Assembly (NCBI GenBank): GCA_023374025.1
Contig: SIJG01000130.1
Coordinates: 1-64,000, forward strand
Direction: 5' to 3'
Length of the DNA stretch: 64,000 bases
DNA from: Heterodera schachtii
Taxonomy: Eukaryota > Nematoda > Chromadorea > Rhabditida > Heteroderidae
In this document: positions 12,788-23,676 of the stretch, piece by piece
Numbering within the stretch: the stretch's first letter is position 1
Layout: each line of letters opens with the position of its first letter
The notes under the pieces: model-generated
Told to the model about the DNA's origin: nothing
Seen by the model: only the letters and a program-made list of their open reading frames with translations
Database searches by the model: none
Translations under genes and position numbers: made by a program

Positions 12788-12811
12788 ATCTCTAGTTTCT
12801 AGCTTAGCAGA

Positions 12812-13215
12812 ATGTCGCAAAAATCTATTTCTGATTTCATTTCTAAAGTTACATTTCAACAATCATCTTCAACTCAAAATTTCGATGAACAAATTTCAAG
12901 TGCTGAGGAAGCAATTTCTGAATTTAGCCGTTTCTGTTTCGAGTGATGAGTTTGGGGTGGATTTTAGTAAAATATTATTGGCATACCTTTGTTGAATTCT
13001 CTTATTTCAATCAAATTCAATTCAAAAATTTCGTGCCTAAATGTTCACAATTATTTTCTTTCATTGCCAAACTTGCTCAAACAGGTGAAAAGTGGTGATA
13101 ATTCACGCAATTTTTTCTATTTATTTTTTAGAAACATTCAAATCACCTCTCCGGTACTTGTTCCGGATATCCAATTGAAATGTTATTGGATGAAATTGGA
13201 CGTATCATTCGGTAA
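12812..13215 (+). pseudogene. Degenerate multi-exon gene, product unknown
   Basis: Three coding-like segments in a row. 12812-12946 starts ATG right after TTAGCAG and reads MSQKSISDFISKVTFQQ, then an acidic stretch to TGA. 12968-13084 follows ATTTTAG and reads YYWHTFVEFSYFNQ to FIAKLAQT, ending at ACAG|GTGAAA. 13132-13215 follows TTTTTTAG (47-base intron) and reads HLSGTCSGYPIEMLLDEIGR to TAA. The best frames do not join in phase, and a further open frame (VSSDEFGVDFSKI) sits in a shifted register at 12930. So either the gene is decayed or splice sites differ from my model. It lies directly beside the transposon at 11814-12787. Confidence 0.45.
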
Positions 13216-14910
13216 ACGGCCATCTGGGTACAGGAGTCACTCAATCTCTAGGTTTCTTTGTTTGAATTGCAAATTGGTTTTCTTTATTCGGATTATAATT
13301 ATGATTATTTTTATATTATATAATATTTGGTTACTAAATATGTAGATAAATTATCTTTTAATTTAACACCTTCAATGTTAAAAAAATAATGTCAAATTTC
13401 ACTGATTTAATTCACAAATGGCGCCAGTTGACTTATTTTAATTGAGTTTTTATTCATTTTTTTCTTCGCATTTGCTATCTTCCCACATATCTTTTTATCT
13501 TAATTTTTTGTAATAGTATTTTAATTTTTAATTTTCTCTCAAATTGCCCGATAATCATTCTTATAGTTAGTTTTTGTTTGAGCTATTTAATACCATTCAA
13601 AGAATTTTGAAATTGCTTTTTTTGTTAAATGTATATTAATTAAATTTCCAATTAACATTGTTTTCATTTCTATATTTTTACAATATTATTTTTATTACTT
13701 TTAAGAAATTTAATTTTTATATTTTATGCCATCTGAGCGATTATTCATATTAGTGTTGATGATTTTTAAATATTCCACGTTTAAGCTTTTCTTTCCTCAA
13801 AAAAATTATAATTTTTATTTTTGGGTATTTTTGTTTAAGTATTCTCATAATGAGATAATTTTTTCTCTGCAGATAATGAATTTTTAGAATTAATTTATTA
13901 TTTTTATTTATCGAACTTTAAGAAATAAATTATTTCTAATAAGCATTACATTGTATTGCTTTTATATTGCTAAATCTTTATTAATTTAAGAAGATAAATT
14001 ATTAATTCATAATGTTATTAGCTTTTTTAAATAAAATTTATATTATAAAATCTTTAGTTAACTAGAATTTTTTTAGCTTTTTCAATCCATTTTTCTGAAG
14101 AGAAATGAATGAAAAAGTAAATTTTATTTAAATTTTTGAAATTATTTTTCTTGAAAAACCTCATTGTTAACCAAATTAAAATATATGTGATATCAATATT
14201 TTTTTAATTCTTTGAAATTTTTTATTTCATTGTTTTAATTTAATTTAGTATTAATTTATATTTTTTAATTTTATATATTGCATATAAATAATGTTTTCAT
14301 TAATTTTTGGTTTTAAAATAATTTTATAATTTATCATTGAATAGTTCCTTATAAAGTTAACCAATAATTGCTGTGCATTTCAAAACAATTTTTTTTTTTT
14401 GGCTTTCTATTGCTCGTTGTTTAATTGTGTTTGATTTAAATTTATCTTTTAACATTTATCATCACCAGGTATTAAAATAATTGTGTATAACGCGGACAAA
14501 AAATAAAAATGAATTTTCATAGGATAATCTAAGAATATTAAATTTTTTTGGTTATATCACCAACTCGCATTTCTAAAAAAATTTACCAGTTGAATTTATA
14601 AAATTTATCTAAAAATATTGTTTTTTATCAATAAATTTTAGTATGTAACTTCAAATCTATGATATTTATGTAATTAATTAAAATAAATACCAATTTTTTC
14701 CTAAGTAAATGTTTATGCAAATTTCTATGTTTACTCTTGTCCCAATCATAAAAATATGCGCATATATTTCATCTGTTAATTTTAGGATTGGATTCTTTCA
14801 CTATATTTATTTATTTATTAAGTTTTCGTAAGTTTATTTGACTTTTTACTTTTTTCTTATCCAAAATATATTACTATAAATTAAAAAATATTTAAAAATG
14901 AAATTATCAA
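13216..14910. other. AT-rich non-coding stretch
   Basis: No supported exon or repeat was recognised in either strand. Confidence 0.55.
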
Positions 14911-15165
14911 TTATTTTTTCTTGTTTAAGTGTAAAATTTTGTTTTTATGTTCGGCCGTCCATTGAAATGTTGTTGTGCTTCTTCCATGTATCGTATTTAG
15001 CTGGTTTTTTCTGACCCAATTTGAGAGCGAATTGGGTAGCTCATTGAAATATGCAGAGGATTTGACGAAAATTTTTACGGTTTTTTGAAAGATGAATTTT
15101 GGCCGGGATTTGGCAGTTGCACCAAATGTTGGCTCCGGGATTTGTGCCCAATTTGAGTCCAACAT
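14911..15165 (-). CDS. ORF of 84 residues, product unknown
   Basis: A clear GC-richer island on the minus strand with a true ATG (15163-15165) and a TAA stop. It reads MLDSNWAQIPEPTFGA, then a basic central part and ends in a Lys-rich tail. It has no membrane segment and no recognised domain. Base use is clearly unlike the flanking A/T runs. It could be a single-exon gene, a terminal exon or a transposon-derived ORF. Confidence 0.5.
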   Translation of the reverse strand: MLDSNWAQIPEPTFGATAKSRPKFIFQKTVKIFVKSSAYFNELPNSLSNWVRKNQLNTIHGRSTTTFQWTAEHKNKILHLNKKK

Positions 15166-15402
15166 ATTTGTTTTAATTTAATTAATCGGACTTAAATATT
15201 TATGTTTGACACTTTTATTTTTAAATTTGGATTTTATTTATGATTCATTTCACTTGCTGTGAACTGTAACCTGTTGGTTTACTCTTGTTAATTTATTTTT
15301 TTTATTTTATAGTATAGGTTTAAAAAATTCACATGAATTAAGCAATAAGCCATATTGAATCTTATGAAAAATTTTTTAAACTTTATTTAACAAATAAAGA
15401 AA

Positions 15403-15507
15403 ACTAATTTCATTACTTGTATTCCTACCAAAGTTTTAGCAGATTCTCTTCCATCGGACATACTCATATTATATGATTATTGTTTTTTTCCATTCCTATT
15501 TTCTTAA
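15403..15507 (+). CDS. Candidate exon, product unknown
   Basis: Open plus-strand frame of 34 codons between stops reading NFITCIPTKVLADSLPSDIL and then a hydrophobic end, stop TAA. It has no ATG, so it would have to be a downstream exon. The LADSLPSDILI stretch loosely recalls the start of an F-box, but the match is too weak to name. Confidence 0.25.
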   Translation, partial: TNFITCIPTKVLADSLPSDILILYDYCFFPFLFS

Positions 15508-15623
15508 TATAGATTTTCACTCTGAAGCTTGTATGTTTAGTTTAAAAAATTTTAAGACCATATTCTAATAATTATTCTTTTTATTATGTTTATCACCGTG
15601 TTTTAAATTATTGTATTTTTCAG

Positions 15624-15700
15624 TAAAATCTTGTCAAATTGGAAAATTTTCTTTGGGTCAACACTTTCCGTCTTTTCAAAAAATGATTAAAATTATTATT
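15624..15700 (+). CDS. Candidate exon after a canonical acceptor
   Basis: Preceded by GTATTTTTCAG. Two frames are open; the better one reads SCQIGKFSLGQHFPSFQKM. No good donor is seen, so the 3' limit is approximate. It may belong to one gene with the islands at 15403 and 16044. Confidence 0.25.
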
Positions 15701-16043
15701 TTTTAAATATATCCAAATCTTTGCGTATTTAAATATTAATTTTTAATTTATTAAGGGAATTGATTTTCTTTATTATTATTATTTTGGTTCAAATTTATAT
15801 TTATTATCAAGATATTTTAGTATATAAATTACCAATTTTTTGTTAATAGCTGGATTTTGATTCAAAATTACCTTATTCCGAATTTTTTAACAATATTTAT
15901 GATTAATTTATCGGTTTTTTGTTTTACATTTTGGGGTTTTAAATACTATCTAGGAAAAAGCATCGAATAAAAAATTAATTTATGCATTAAATCAATATTT
16001 TACTTCTTCAATGTCTTTTAACTATATATTTATTATTTTTCAG

Positions 16044-16168
16044 ATTATAAGGCTTGTCTTTTTCCGGTCCTTTTTTCTTCTGTTGCTTTTTACGTTCCGA
16101 AGTTTATTTTATTTTTTTTAAGTTTTGGCTTTTCCACGGCAAAAATTATATTTTGGGTGCATCCATAA
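16044..16168 (+). CDS. Candidate terminal exon, hydrophobic product
   Basis: Follows a canonical acceptor (TTATTATTTTTCAG). With two carried-over bases, the frame reads YKACLFPVLFSSVAFYVPKF, then a second hydrophobic stretch, and stops at TAA (16166-16168). The product would carry one or two membrane segments. The upstream exon is not certain. A Lys-rich minus-strand frame overlaps but has no acceptor. Confidence 0.35.
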
Positions 16169-16529
16169 TTTAAAAATTTAAAAAAAAACAATTAAAAACA
16201 CCAAGTTTCAAAAAACCATGAGATTCTTTGCTGTATTCTTATGCTTTTTTGTAAATGGAAAAAATAAAAAGTATAAATAATAGTTAAAATATATTAAAAC
16301 TTTATTTAATATAGTAAAAATAAAAATTTTATAAAACGAAAACCAAAATTGGTAAATATACACCATTTTAAGTTTTTCATAATTAAATAGAATATTTAAT
16401 GCAATCGGGTATTTGAAGAATTGTTTAGATTTTCCATTAACATTAAGATTTATTTGAAATTATATTGTTAAGAATTTTATTTCTTAAAAATGTTAATTTT
16501 TAAAACAATTTCTAAAAAAGTTTATATTA

Positions 16530-16661
16530 TCAGGATCCTAGTTTCCTAGGTGGACCTAGGTAAGGTACTTCCGGTCTATGTTGCATTTTCCAAAAAAACC
16601 AGGGCCGGGACTAGGCCCTGGAAAAATACTGTACTGAATACTGTTCTTTCGGTCTCTATTA
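16530..16661. mobile_element. End of a TAGAG hAT-like element, CCTAGG/GGGCC words
   Basis: A GC-rich patch with palindromic words (GGATCCTAG, CCTAGGTGGACCTAGG, CCAGGGCCGGGACTAGGCCCTGG) ends at TTTCGGTCTCTA, which is the inverse of TAGAGACCGAAA. This matches the TAGAGAYCG terminus of the complete elements at 20336 and 28464. The other end is not found, so this is a partial copy with yet another word. Confidence 0.5.
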
Positions 16662-17190
16662 AATAGAATTGAAAGTAATTTAATCAAAAAATAATGAATT
16701 AATAACCTTATTCATTTAAATATTTGTTATTTTATTTTGAATTTTTTCAAATTTTCAAATTTATTTATCTTACATTTTTTTCGAGCTTTAATCCTAGTTA
16801 TTTTGGCAATCTGCTGATATAATTTAATTATCCTTGTTTTTTTAATTATATTATAAGTTTTTTTATTTCAGAAAAGTATAAATTTCTTAACATTATTTAT
16901 GAAAATTAACATTAATTGTTGCTTTAAGGAATAATATGAATTATCAAAAAATTATTTATTTATTTATCCTTTTTGAAAATGCTCATTGATTTTCCTATAT
17001 ATTCTTTATAACATTTTTTATATGTTATGAAATATATTAATTTTTATTGATATACAATTTCTGCTTTAATATTAAAATAATTATTTTTAGATTTCCTTAA
17101 ATATTAATGTGAAATTCTATATCTGTCTATAGTTTCCCCAAGTTTTGTTATAATTTTAAAATGTGCCTTTTAAATTCTAAATTTTTTTTA
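16662..17190. other. AT-rich stretch, no feature seen
   Basis: Nothing beyond A/T-rich sequence was recognised. Confidence 0.5.
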
Positions 17191-17198
17191 TTCATTAT

Positions 17199-17315
17199 TC
17201 ATTTTACGAAATGGCTCATGATGATAAAAATGTGTAGAATCGGTAGGGTTAGATGAACTGCGGCGGCTAGTTTATGAATCTTGAATGAATATTTGCATAT
17301 TAAAATTAGTTTCAT
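17199..17315 (-). CDS. Short ORF of 38 residues
   Basis: Minus-strand ATG to TGA, MKLILICKYSFKIHKLAAAV then hydrophobic residues. The GC-richer part (CTAGCCGCCGCAGTTCATC) is the only such patch in about 1 kb. Function and reality are uncertain; it could also be a 5' exon. Confidence 0.25.
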   Translation of the reverse strand: MKLILICKYSFKIHKLAAAVHLTLPILHIFIIMSHFVK

Positions 17316-18029
17316 AATTATTATAATATTAAAATTTAGTATAATAATTATTGAGTATTTTTATTCAAATTCTTTTTCCTTAACATTTATTTGTCTTTAC
17401 AAATTTTCTCCTTAAATTTTTTAAAATTTCTTGCTATTCTCTGGTTTATCACATATGTGTACGTGGTGACCCTTATAGTTAATTAAATATATTTATGAAA
17501 CTCTCAATGCAATTATTTATTAAATTTAATTGTTTATTGATTTTAGTAAAGAAGTTTTTGTGTGTGTGTAAATCTTTTTAATTTATATTAAGCTTTAAAG
17601 GTAGCATAGTTATTATAATTTTATTTTCAATTCACAAATTATTTTTTAAATATTTATTTTATTTTTTTTTCTATTCATTTTTAAATATTAATTACTTGTA
17701 TTTCTACTATAATAGATATAAAGTTATGTTTTTTATTGTCTGTTCTTATACTAACATTTAATATTATAATAATTAATTTATATAAATTAGAAATAAAATA
17801 ATTCCTGACGATTTTCAAGGCGAGCCGTTGCTGCAAACGTTTATGGTATTTCTTCATTATTTGCAAAATTTTCTTCTTAATTAATTTGTGTTAAATAAAC
17901 ATTTCAATATTTATTTTTAAATTTGTTTAACTATCTTATTTTTTCTTTATATTTTGTTCGTTAAATAATATTATTATTTTTTAATTTTAAATAATCTTTC
18001 ACTGAACAGTTTTTCTCGAATTGATGATT

Positions 18030-18531
18030 TTAATCTCGTCGCCGTTGTCGTCTTCTATCACTGTTTTTGAGAGATAAATTTATGTCCACTCTCTTTTGAT
18101 TTGATGTATCAGCAAACCTAATAAATTAATATTTGTTGATTACAGTTTGAGAATCATATTTCCTTTTGACAACATTTCGTCAATTTCAATGAAACGCCCT
18201 TGATTACAAATTAAGGCTTAAAAACTCCGATTATTAAACCTGGGCCTCCAATGGTAATTGGCTAGCGGACAAAAAAATTCAGTGCAAACATCCCTACAAA
18301 AATTAAAACAGTCGATGATCATTGGCTGACTGTGTCTGGTTTATTTGTGGACATCACATCTATTGTGCCATATTTACGTGACCAAAGGAATGCCAATTCA
18401 AATATTTCTTTGGTTGATCGACAATAATGAACCTTTAAAAAGAATAACACACCTATAATGATCGAGATAATCAGGACACATTCGAAAAATGTTCCGACAA
18501 AATATCCAATTTTTTCAGCGTCAACGAACCA
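18030..18531 (-). CDS. Exons of a minus-strand gene with a membrane segment
   Basis: Best part: exon 18144-18216 (after TTTTTAAG) reads NQGRFIEIDEMLSKGNMILK and exon 18030-18117 (after TTATTAG) reads FADTSNQKRVDINLSLKN with an Arg-rich end and TAA at 18030-18032. They join in phase across a 26-base GT..AG intron. Upstream, 18319-18531 is open for 70 codons: VDAEKIGYFVGTFFEC, then a hydrophobic segment (VLIISIIIGVLFFLKV), then a basic, cytoplasmic-looking tail. Between them, 18250-18290 reads DVCTEFFCPLANYHWRPR after TTTTTGTAG. I could not join all parts in one frame. A single-pass membrane protein is an inference. Confidence 0.4.
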
Positions 18532-18559
18532 TTTTTTGTTGCATTAATCTAAATTTTGA

Positions 18560-18655
18560 ATTTTTACTTTTTTGTTTGAATTGAAATCCAGGGTTCGAAT
18601 TGGTCGAAATGGATGTCATATTCGTCATCAGCGACCCCGAAAACCCCAAGTTGGG
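18560..18655 (-). repeat. Dispersed GGGGTCGCTGAT module, copy 1
   Basis: Reverse complement reads TTTTCGGGGTCGCTGATGAC, then GACATCCATTTCGACCAATTC. Diverged copies occur at 20855-20935 (plus, inside a transposon) and 46850-46920 (minus). A protein-like frame crosses this copy, but because the same sequence recurs in transposon context I class it as a repeat. Confidence 0.5.
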
Positions 18656-18938
18656 TTGCATTTTTTAGTAAATATTATTTTTGATATATTATTCTCTCAA
18701 AAACAAAGTACTCATTAAATTATGTTATTTGTAATTATTTATTGTACTTAAATAAATTTAATACCCTCTTGCTCATTGGATCTATTGATTTCACGTTGCT
18801 TTTTAATTCTTAATTAATATTCAATTTTTATTATTATATTTGGTATAAATAAAAGATTTCTTAAATAATTATTTAACTAATTTTATTTTTAAAGATATTA
18901 TTATTATAATTTTCATTTTCATATTTTATTACTTTTTT

Positions 18939-18988
18939 TCTCATCGCGCCAATGGCCAAAATCAAGGTACACGTAAAAGGACCACTCT
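18939..18988 (-). CDS. Possible small exon
   Basis: Minus strand, after TTTTTTCAAGAG: reads WSFYVYLDFGHWRDEK to an AAA|GTAATA donor. It could be an upstream exon of the gene ending at 18030. Support is limited to composition and splice-like borders. Confidence 0.25.
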
Positions 18989-19756
18989 TGAAAAAACGAA
19001 TTTATGAACAATAGAATAATTAAAATTATGATACTAAAAATACAGTAGTTTACTCAATTTTAAATTATTTGATTTTGGTTTTAAAAGTTTTTTTAATTTG
19101 AATTTCTTTCCAAATATCCCAATAATTAATTTAATTTAATGAATTAATCAACACGGAATTTTATTAAAATGTAAACAATAAATTCGAATAACAAAATCTT
19201 AAATAAAACTTTCACAAACAATCTACTAAAAAGTTAAATAAATTATGAAAATTTTAAACTATTTATTACAAAATCTTAAAAATATTTGAATATTATATAA
19301 TGTAAAAAAATTTCATATTTAAAGTTAAATTAATATTATAAACTAAACATTAATTATTATTTTTTAAGACAATTTAAAAATCTCAACTTAATTCAAAAAT
19401 AAAATTGACTCAATTAAAAAATTAATATAATAATAAAATAAAATAAAATATATATTCAAAAAAATATAATAAAAAATACAATTATTGATGCTTAGAAAAC
19501 GTTATCTATGAAAATGAAGAAATAGAAAAGCCACCATGAGAAAAAATGGTAAATCTGATAGCAGAACAAAGGCCGAATACCGAGCATATTATATGAAAGA
19601 AATTTAATATTTCTTAAATGCAAACAATAATTAATAAAATAATAATAATTTAAAAAATTCACTTTTTCAAGATTGATTAATATAAAAAACTTTGTTAATA
19701 TAGGAAAATATTGAACTTTCAAAACTGTTAAGGATATTTGCCATTGTGTCTTTCAG

Positions 19757-19810
19757 AGCGTAAAAATACCAAGGGCTGGCCACGGAATCACTCTGCTCGA
19801 AATCGAATAA
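19757..19810 (+). CDS. Candidate terminal exon
   Basis: A canonical acceptor (TTGTGTCTTTCAG) is followed by a phase-0 frame SVKIPRAGHGITLLEIE and TAA. A second frame is also open (RKNTKGWPRNHSARNR). No upstream partner was identified. The sudden rise in GC right after the acceptor supports an exon. Confidence 0.35.
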   Translation, partial: SVKIPRAGHGITLLEIE

Positions 19811-20035
19811 ATTTGTTTTAATATTTTATGAAAAATATCTAAATTAGCCTAAAAAATAAGTAGGCAAAATTCTATTTTTTTCATATTAATTAAATGAACA
19901 ATTAAAAAAGAATAAAGTCAATATTAATTTAATCAAATATTTTTCATTTATTTTACATAGAAAGTATTAAAAGATAAAAAAAATATGGAACAATAAGTAA
20001 TTATAAAATGAACCATATGAAAGCAACATAACAAT
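19811..20035. other. AT-rich stretch, no feature seen
   Basis: Nothing recognised between the exon candidate and the nested transposon block. Confidence 0.4.
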
Positions 20036-20654
20036 ATCGCAGTGGGACATTTGCGGACGGACATTTGCTGACGGACATTTGCGGACAATTAGTGAATTAA
20101 AAAAATTTCGTAAAAATTAAAAAAAATTTCTGAAAATATAGAATAGAGACTGCAAAAATAAATAAAACTTTTGTTTTAGGGTTTTAAGGCCTAATATATT
20201 ATTTTTACACTTCTAAGAAATTAATTTCACTGTCAAAGTTCAATGCTTGGTTTTTTAATGATTAAAGTAGAGTTGGACCCCAAGATCGGGATAGTGTGAA
20301 TGTCGCCTGTTGCACTTAAATTAGGGTGAGCAAACTAGAGAGCGTGTACGGGCCGGGCCCGTATACGGGTTTTTACGGGCCCGTAACCCGTAACCCGTAT
20401 TTTTACGGGTTAAGGGTTTTAGGGGTTTTTAGCCCGTAAGCCCGTAAGCCCGTAACCCGTATCGATGTCAAACCCGTAACCCTTACCTTTACCCGTACAA
20501 TTACGATACGGGTCTTACGGGTTAATTTTCTTACGTTTTTTAAGGTGAAAATGGTGTAAATTTTTAAATTTTGTGCAGTCAATTCGCCAAAACTTTGAAA
20601 TTGGGCGGTCAATTTCGTAAAATTTTCGGTGAAAATCGAAAAAGCATTGGTAAA

Positions 20655-21413
20655 CGGTAGGGGTCAACTCCGTCTGGCCAACTCCGTCTCGCCAACTCCG
20701 TCTTGCCAACTCCTTCTTAGTGTATAAGGGGCCAACTCTGTCTCAGAGAGAAAAATTCATTTTAAGCTTAAGAATTTTAAAATCTCAGTTTTATTAGGTC
20801 GGGATCACCCACTTTTTGAAGAAAGTTTTTTTAATGTCATAAAAACATGCTTCCAAGGATTTTCGGGGTCGCTAATCACAAATCTGACATTCATTTCGAC
20901 TAAATTCAAACCACGAACCGTTTCGAACAAAAATATTTTTAAAATTCTCACTTTGGTTCCTAAATTAACCAAAATAAGCCAAATTTAGTCAGGAATCATT
21001 GCAACAACAAAATAAGGTCAATAAGCACAGTTACGAACATAAAAGTGAATTTTCAGTCTTTCGAATGATATCTCAATTTTCGGTTTAGTTTGTAATAAAG
21101 CGAGTTATGGCTGATTAAAATATGGAAATCCATTTCGATTTCATATCTATTCCATTTTCGGGGTGCTAAAAAAATGTTACTTTAAATTGTTAGTTATGTG
21201 CTAATAAAAAGCTTAAAATGAATTTTTCTCTCTGAGACGGAGTTGGCCCCTTATACACTAAGACGGAGTTGGCGAGACGGAGTTGGCCCCAAGACGGAGT
21301 TGGCCCAGACGGAGTTGGCCCAGACGGAGTTGGCCCAGACGGAGTTGGCGAGACGGAGTTGGCGAGACGGAGTTGGCAAGACGGAGTCGGCCAGACGGAG
21401 TTGGCCCGTTCCG
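20655..21413. mobile_element. Innermost element with GACGGAGTTGGC tandem terminal arms
   Basis: Flanked by an exact 8-base duplication TTGGTAAA (20647-20654 and 21414-21421). The homologous spot in the sister element (near 12140) has a single similar 8-mer, so it acts as an empty site. Termini CGGTAGGGGTCAACTCCG and, inverted, CGGAACGGGCCAACTCCG. Each arm is a tandem array of about 13-base CCAACTCCGTCTSG units, about four on the left and about ten on the right, then a shared TTAGTGTATAAGGGGCCAAC block and GAGAGAAAAATTCATTTTAA. The centre includes a GGGGTCGCTAAT module. The ORFs over the right arm are repeat artefacts. Confidence 0.85.
20855..20935 (+). repeat. Dispersed GGGGTCGCTGAT module, copy 2
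   Basis: Reads TTTTCGGGGTCGCTAATCAC then CATTTCGACTAAATTCAAAC. It lies within the innermost nested element and is diverged from the copies at 18560-18655 and 46850-46920. Confidence 0.55.
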
Positions 21414-22189
21414 TTGGTAAATATTGGAAAATTTATGTAATTTGAAAAAAATCAATTATTTCTGTACCAAAAATTTTTTAATTATTGAATAGCTTTCGTT
21501 TAAATTTTTTATGAAATTCTTTTTTATTCTTCTTAATTCTTTTTTTTCGAATTGGATTTGTAAATTCTTCAAAATTATAAATCATTTTAATGAAAAACTG
21601 TCAGCAAAATTCATGAAATCAGTTAAAAATCGCAAATTTGGTCAATTTTTCTATTAAATATTAGCAAATTCAATTAAATTTTAAAAATTTCCCGGAGGCG
21701 CCCAACGGCCACCGCCGGATGCAAATTGTTGCATTTTTTGAATTTTGTTGCTTAAAATTTAAAATAAAAATTATTATAATGTCTTTTAGCTTTAAATATT
21801 CAAAATTTGTATTTATTAAACCTATTTTTATCAAAAAGAAAAAAACCCTTACCCGTATACGGGCCCGTATTTTTTCTGGATACGGGTTTTTACGGGTTAA
21901 GGGTTTTACGGGTTTTTAGCCCGTAAGCCCTTAACCCGTATTGATGTCAGGCCCGTAACCCTTACCCTTACCCGTATTTACTCAAAATCACGCTCTCTAG
22001 AGCAAACAAACAAATCTTGCAGGTGAATTTGAAATGTAAAAAAATAAAGAAAAATTTTGAGCGCGACAGGCAACATTCACACTTCCCCGATCTTGGGACC
22101 AACTCAATTTTAACCAGTTAAAAGATTGACCAGTGAAATTAAATATTACAAAATTTTTTTTATTATTCACTAAATTGTCCGCAAATGTC

Positions 22190-22530
22190 CGTAAGGCATC
22201 AATATATTTAACTTCCAATTCCTTCTGTGAAGTGTAACTTTTTTATTCACTTTAATATTTAATGAACTTTTTTTTACTATATTTATTGTGATTTTATGTT
22301 TATATTGGAAGCAAAAACTAATTAGTAAATAGGATAACATGAATATATATATATAAAAAAATCTGCGATTTTAATAGGAAAACAGAAAATTGTATAAATT
22401 TGCTTGAATTTGTTGTATGGCAGCGACGAGGAATGACTTTTCTCTTCAGAATTTAATTTTGTTTTTTATTATTATATTGTAAAACAGAAATTACAAGAAA
22501 GGTAGCGGCAGGCACCAATGATGCATGCAT
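22190..22530 (-). CDS. Possible two-exon gene, product unknown
   Basis: Exon 22495-22530 starts ATG (MHASLVPAATFL) and ends at CTT|GTAATT. A 51-base intron ends in TCTGAAG, and the next exon continues in phase 0 with VIPRRCHTTNSSKFIQF, then hydrophobic and basic residues, staying open to the edge of the transposon block. The start is plausible. The 3' part is composition-driven, and the acceptor is weak. Confidence 0.25.
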
Positions 22531-23220
22531 AAAAATAAATTTAATTTAAATTATTAAGAGTTTAAACATTGTGGTCAGTTCAGAATTTTTTTATTCAAAT
22601 ATCACAATTTCTGAGTAAAATATTCAAATCAATAATTATTCTTGCGTATTATAAGATTAGAGCTTTTAATAAAATGATTCCGTTTGGTAGAATTGTTGTC
22701 TTAAAATATGCAATAACAGATAGATAATATTAAATCAAAGTATTCAATTAATTATTGAATTTTTTTACTATTTGTTAAATCTCAATATTGCTAGGTTTGA
22801 CTTAAGGCTCCATAAGTTATATTATTTATTTTAAAAAGATCTATATATTGCTTAACTTTTATAATTATTTCTATAATAAGTTCATTTCAGTTATTAGGGT
22901 CATTTTAAAGCAACAGTTTTCGACTGTCCAATAAAGTAATCATTTCTTTTGATCGTTATTCATTTATTTGTTTGTTTGAATAAGTTTCTAATTGTTAAGC
23001 ATTTTATTTTTAATAACGTTTTACTATTTTTTTAGATGATAAAATAAATTAATGGATATTGTGTATTATTGGTTTTAAAATTCCCATTGCTCATAAGAAG
23101 TTTTAATTTATTTCTTGGCATCATTATATAAGTAATTTAGCTTTTAAATAACATATTTTAATGCTGTATTCTAATTAAATTGACCCACTTTAAAATGAGT
23201 TATTAATTTTCAAATAGATA
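22531..23220. other. AT-rich stretch, no feature seen
   Basis: No exon-like island or repeat was recognised. Confidence 0.5.
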
Positions 23221-23295
23221 ATAGCCCAAATTCCTGAGGGCCAAATGAAAAATTTTCGACATTTTAAAAATTCAAGTAATACTCATATTCATGCT
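23221..23295 (+). repeat. Dispersed repeat with CAAATTCCTGAGGGCCAAA
   Basis: CCCAAATTCCTGAGGGCCAAA recurs inverted at 43255-43285 (TTTGGCCCTCAGGAATTTGGG). In both places a TTTCGACATTTT- or AAAATATTTTTAA-type sequence adjoins. No termini are defined. Confidence 0.5.
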
Positions 23296-23573
23296 CTGCA
23301 CTATAAAAGCGGTTAGCAAAATAGTTTGCACCTCTTTTGTCCACAAAAAATTTCCGAAATTTGATTGGTTGAATAAATGCCCGTGCATTCAAATAGAACA
23401 TTTACGGTATTTGATTTTATTGATTTGTTCAAATTAGATAATTTAATTGCTAAAGGAACATTCAATAATTAATAAATAATATCAATTACTATCTTTTTTT
23501 GATTTTTTCTGCGTATTAAGAATAGATTCTGAGCCGGAGGGCTAATAATAGATACAATAGTCAAATCATTGAT

Positions 23574-23672
23574 AACTCTCTCTCTCTCCTTTTCTCTTTT
23601 CTCCTCAGTCTCTCCAGTCTCTCTCTCTCTCTCCCTCCCTATCTCTTTATCTCACTATTTTCTCTCACTCCC
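23574..23672. repeat. CT-rich microsatellite, left
   Basis: Impure (CT)n, mostly TCTCTC with CCTCC and TTT interruptions. ORFs here encode only Ser/Leu runs and are rejected. Confidence 0.9.
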
Positions 23673-23676
23673 CTTT

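Larger units (their letters stand above)
20336..21999. mobile_element. hAT-like non-autonomous element, CGGGCCCGT-word type
   Basis: Flanked by an exact 8-base duplication GAGCAAAC (20328-20335 and 22000-22007). Termini TAGAGAGCGTG and CACGCTCTCTA. Subterminal arrays of ACGGGCCCGTA, TACGGGTTTTTACGGG and AACCCGTAAGCCCGTA words fill both ends. The core is shared with 11814-12787. It contains no transposase and is itself interrupted by the element at 20655-21413. The 8-base duplication and TAGNG-type inverted termini are the hAT pattern. The listed ORFs are read-through of repeat words. Confidence 0.85.
20041..22195. mobile_element. Outer inverted-repeat element of a three-level nest
   Basis: Left arm 20041-20327 has GACATTTGCGGACAATTAGTG preceded by extra GGACATTTGC copies, and CCCAAGATCGGGATAGTG and AATGTCGCCTGTTGC. 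The right arm (22008-22195) carries the same blocks inverted (AGGCAACATTCACACTTCCC, CGATCTTGGGACCAACTC, CACTAAATTGTCCGCAAATG). The middle has been split by the hAT-like element at 20336-21999. The exact ends and target duplication are unclear; the terminal words (GGACATTTGCGG) are tandem on the left only. Confidence 0.7.

Noticed and set aside
21243..21455. ORFs on both strands with regular repeats (QTELA, LRLGQ)
   Set aside because: Produced by the GACGGAGTTGGC tandem array in a transposon arm.
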